Below are positions 61,390 through 64,000 of a DNA stretch of 64,000 bases, in pieces (positions within the stretch are counted from its first letter, which is position 1; each line of letters opens with the position of its first letter). The position numbers were made by a program, and so were the translations under genes. This stretch comes from Neokomagataea thailandica NBRC 106555 (GTDB lineage: Bacteria > Pseudomonadota > Alphaproteobacteria > Acetobacterales > Acetobacteraceae), in the NCBI RefSeq assembly GCF_001598495.1, contig NZ_BCZB01000017.1:17823-81822 (forward strand). Reading direction: 5' to 3'. The notes beneath the pieces are model-generated. The model was not told the DNA's origin. It was given only the letters and a program-made list of their open reading frames with translations, and ran no database searches.

Positions 61390-63987
61390 ATGGATATTCA
61401 AAAATTTACCGAACGTAGTCAGGGTTTTTTACAAGCAGCCTCAACGATTGCGCTGCGTGATTACCATCAGCAATTAACGCCAGAACATTTGCTTAAGGCG
61501 CTGTTGGATGATGAGCAGGGGGCAGCCTCTGGGCTGATCCGTGCTGCGGGTGGTGATCCGAAAGTTGTACAGACGGCCAATGACGCTGCTTTGGCGAAGT
61601 TGCCAAAGGTGCAGGGTGGTGGTGCAGGTCAGCCGCAAACGACTTCTGACTTAGTGCGCGTGCTTGATGCGGCGCAGTCAGCCGCGACGGCTTCGGGCGA
61701 TAGTTTTGTAGCACAAGACCGTTTGTTGGTTGCGATTGCTGGTAGCTCTACGCCTGCAGGTAAAGCTTTGGCCGAAGGGAAAGCTACGGCGAAGGCTCTG
61801 GAAAGTGCTGTTGCGCAAATCCGTAAAGGGCGGACGGTTGATAGTGCCTCGGCTGAAAGCACGTTTGATGCGCTGAAGAAATATGCGCGTGATGTGACGG
61901 CTGTTGCGCAAGCCGGCAAGTTGGACCCGGTGATTGGGCGTGATGAAGAAATTCGTCGGGCCATTCAGGTTTTGGCGCGCCGGAGTAAGAACAATCCTGT
62001 CCTGATCGGTGAGCCGGGTGTTGGTAAAACGGCCATTGTTGAGGGTTTGGCGCTGCGTATTGTGAACGGCGATGTGCCGGAAGCTTTGCGTAATAAGAAG
62101 CTGATGTCTTTGGATTTGGGCGCATTGGTCGCGGGCGCCAAATATCGGGGTGAGTTTGAAGAACGTCTGAAGGCTGTGCTCAAAGAAATTGAGACGGCTG
62201 AGGGAGAGATCATTCTCTTTATTGATGAGATGCATACGCTGGTTGGGGCAGGGCGCTCTGACGGTGCGATGGATGCGTCGAACTTGATTAAGCCAGAATT
62301 GGCGCGTGGAACGCTGCATTGCGTGGGTGCGACAACGCTGGATGAGTATCGTAAGTATATTGAGAAAGATGCGGCTTTGGCCCGTCGTTTTCAGCCGGTG
62401 TTCGTTGGTGAACCAACGGTGGCGGATACGATCTCAATTCTGCGCGGTATTAAAGAAAAGTATGAGCTGCACCATGGTGTGCGGATTACGGATAATGCGC
62501 TGGTTGCGGCCGCGACATTATCGAACCGCTACATCACGGACCGTTTCTTGCCGGATAAAGCGATTGATCTGATCGATGAGGCATCAAGCCGTTTGCGGAT
62601 GCAGATTGATAGCAAGCCGGAAGCGCTGGATGAGTTGGATCGTCGGATTATCCAGTTGAAAATTGAGCGTGAGGCGATCCGCAAAGAAGAAGATGCAGCA
62701 TCTAAGCAGCGTTTGGAGGTTCTGGAAGCAGAATTGGCGGATCTGGAAGAGCGGTCGGACGCGATGAGTGCGTCTTGGCATGCTGAGAAAGACCGTGTGA
62801 ACGCTATTCAGAAGCTTAAAGAGCAATTGGATGTGGCGCGTTCTGATGTTGAGATTGCGCAGCGTAAGGGGGATTTGGGCCGTGCGTCTGAACTGATGTA
62901 CAGCGCTATCCCTAAGCTGGAAGCTGAGATTGCGAAGGCGCAGCAGGAAGAAGCTGTTGCTTCAAAGCAAGGGCTTTTTGCGGATAGCGTGACGGATCAG
63001 GGTATTGCGTCGGTTGTGTCGCGCTGGACGGGTGTGCCGGTTGACCGGATGCTTGAAGGCGAGCGTGCGAAGCTGCTGCGCATGGAAAGCGTGTTGCGTG
63101 ATCGTGTTGTCGGGCAAGAGCAGGCTCTGGTGGCGGTCTCCAATGCTGTGCGGCGTGCACGTGCGGGCTTGCAAGATCCGAACCGCCCAATTGGTTCGTT
63201 CCTCTTCTTAGGTCCTACGGGTGTTGGTAAGACGGAATTGACCAAGGCTTTGGCGCAGTTCTTGTTCGATGATGAGCGTGCCTTGCTGCGGATCGACATG
63301 AGTGAGTTCATGGAGAAGCATGCTGTATCACGCTTGATCGGCGCTCCTCCGGGCTATGTTGGTTATGATGAAGGTGGTGTGCTGACCGAAGCGGTGCGCC
63401 GTCGCCCTTATCAGGTCATTCTGTTTGACGAAGTTGAGAAGGCGCATGAGGATATTTTCAATATCCTGCTTCAAGTGCTGGATGATGGGCGTCTGACGGA
63501 TGGTCAGGGGCGAGTGGTGGATTTCCGCAATACCATCATCGTGCTGACAAGCAATTTGGGCTCTGATGTTTTGGCTAATCAGTCGGATGGTGAAACACCA
63601 GAAGCTGTGCAAGATCAGGTGATGCAGGTTGTGCGGGCGCATTTCCGTCCGGAATTCTTGAACCGTTTGGATGAAATCATTCTGTTCTCGCGTTTGCAGC
63701 GTGTGGATATGGGCCGGATTGTCGATATCCAGTTGGAGCGACTGCGGAAGCTACTGGAAGATCGGAAGGTTAATCTCACTTTGGATGAGAAAGGTACGGA
63801 GTGGTTGGCTGAGGCTGGTTATGACCCTGTTTATGGTGCGCGGCCATTGAAGCGGGTTATTCAGCGTAGTTTGCAGAACCCACTGGCGGGTCTTTTGTTG
63901 GAAGGCAAAATTCACGATGGTGATACTCTCGCCGTTTCTGCGGATGAGAAGGGGCTGACGCTTGATGGGGTTTCCATTAGCGGTTGA
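61390..63987 (+). CDS. clpB: ATP-dependent chaperone ClpB
   Basis: An 865-residue Hsp100 disaggregase. The N-domain (about 1-145) begins [23 protein letters not shown]1 has Walker A GEPGVGKT (207-214) and [15 protein letters not shown]; the middle coiled-coil domain (about 400-525) separates it from NBD2 with Walker A GPTGVGKT (608-615) and [27 protein letters not shown]-like and NRLDEII arginine-finger regions are present. It solubilises aggregated proteins with DnaK. The start ATG 61390 is preferred to an upstream codon at 61372. The complete gene ends 13 bases before the window edge. Confidence 0.96.
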   Translation: MDIQKFTERSQGFLQAASTIALRDYHQQLTPEHLLKALLDDEQGAASGLIRAAGGDPKVVQTANDAALAKLPKVQGGGAGQPQTTSDLVRVLDAAQSAATASGDSFVAQDRLLVAIAGSSTPAGKALAEGKATAKALESAVAQIRKGRTVDSASAESTFDALKKYARDVTAVAQAGKLDPVIGRDEEIRRAIQVLARRSKNNPVLIGEPGVGKTAIVEGLALRIVNGDVPEALRNKKLMSLDLGALVAGAKYRGEFEERLKAVLKEIETAEGEIILFIDEMHTLVGAGRSDGAMDASNLIKPELARGTLHCVGATTLDEYRKYIEKDAALARRFQPVFVGEPTVADTISILRGIKEKYELHHGVRITDNALVAAATLSNRYITDRFLPDKAIDLIDEASSRLRMQIDSKPEALDELDRRIIQLKIEREAIRKEEDAASKQRLEVLEAELADLEERSDAMSASWHAEKDRVNAIQKLKEQLDVARSDVEIAQRKGDLGRASELMYSAIPKLEAEIAKAQQEEAVASKQGLFADSVTDQGIASVVSRWTGVPVDRMLEGERAKLLRMESVLRDRVVGQEQALVAVSNAVRRARAGLQDPNRPIGSFLFLGPTGVGKTELTKALAQFLFDDERALLRIDMSEFMEKHAVSRLIGAPPGYVGYDEGGVLTEAVRRRPYQVILFDEVEKAHEDIFNILLQVLDDGRLTDGQGRVVDFRNTIIVLTSNLGSDVLANQSDGETPEAVQDQVMQVVRAHFRPEFLNRLDEIILFSRLQRVDMGRIVDIQLERLRKLLEDRKVNLTLDEKGTEWLAEAGYDPVYGARPLKRVIQRSLQNPLAGLLLEGKIHDGDTLAVSADEKGLTLDGVSISG

Positions 63988-64000
63988 CCCGTGAGGCAAA

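Noticed and set aside
1..64000. CRISPR arrays, prophage, transposons or a defence island
   Set aside because: I saw no regularly spaced repeats, integrase, transposase, terminal inverted repeats or known defence proteins.

Overview
The window looks like a chromosomal segment of an acetic acid bacterium (Acetobacteraceae, Alphaproteobacteria). The evidence is GcrA, an ntrY-ntrX-hfq-hflX block, a class II DAHP synthase, a Zur-type operator of the alphaproteobacterial form, a tRNA-Arg(CCU) split by a group I intron, moderate GC by eye, and frequent GTG and TTG starts. The genus is not determined; a Gluconobacter/Asaia/Neokomagataea-like organism is a guess. I see no phage, transposase, CRISPR array or rRNA. 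The only compositional outlier is an AT-rich stretch at about 43.9-45.85 kb.

Layout. 0-2.4 kb: the end of ribonuclease D, gcrA, the intron-bearing tRNA-Arg and a small XRE regulator whose ribosome binding site is a 9-G run. 2.4-13.5 kb: mostly housekeeping (DUF1737 protein, SUV3-like helicase, ferredoxin-NADP reductase, glutathione reductase, YceI, class II DAHP synthase, nicotinate phosphoribosyltransferase, Maf, tRNA-Ala). 13.6-19.6 kb: two TonB-dependent receptors next to a divergent TauD-type dioxygenase. 19.9-25.5 kb: a five-gene efflux operon, ytcA-mdtN-mdtO-mdtP-like, ending in a MarR regulator. 26-28.5 kb: a znuACB uptake operon behind a near-perfect Zur box. 29-34 kb: a minus-strand dTDP-L-rhamnose operon (rfbB-rfbA-rfbC-rfbD) followed by a glycosyltransferase and a 48-residue membrane peptide.

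34-44 kb: pyrD, hflX, hfq and a reduced nitrogen-regulation block. The usual alphaproteobacterial order is dusB-ntrB-ntrC-ntrY-ntrX. Here ntrB is absent, and ntrC is a 248-residue remnant with no receiver domain, no recognisable Walker A and an intact Fis-type helix-turn-helix. NtrX lacks the GAFTGA loop. 43.9-49.6 kb: an AT-rich GGDEF/EAL protein with a ruined EAL site, pabC, pabB and a DUF885 peptidase-like protein. 49.7-57.5 kb: a CzcCBA-type heavy-metal RND efflux operon followed by a response regulator and sensor kinase that probably control it. 57.6-64 kb: a DUF2252 protein, a lipoprotein, an aldo/keto reductase and clpB behind a possible heat-shock promoter.

I did not find a clearly new multi-gene system. 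The most notable items are the tRNA intron, the degenerate NtrC with loss of NtrB, the degenerate EAL protein on atypical DNA, the poly-G ribosome binding site, a candidate MarR operator, and several small genes and strong hairpins between genes.
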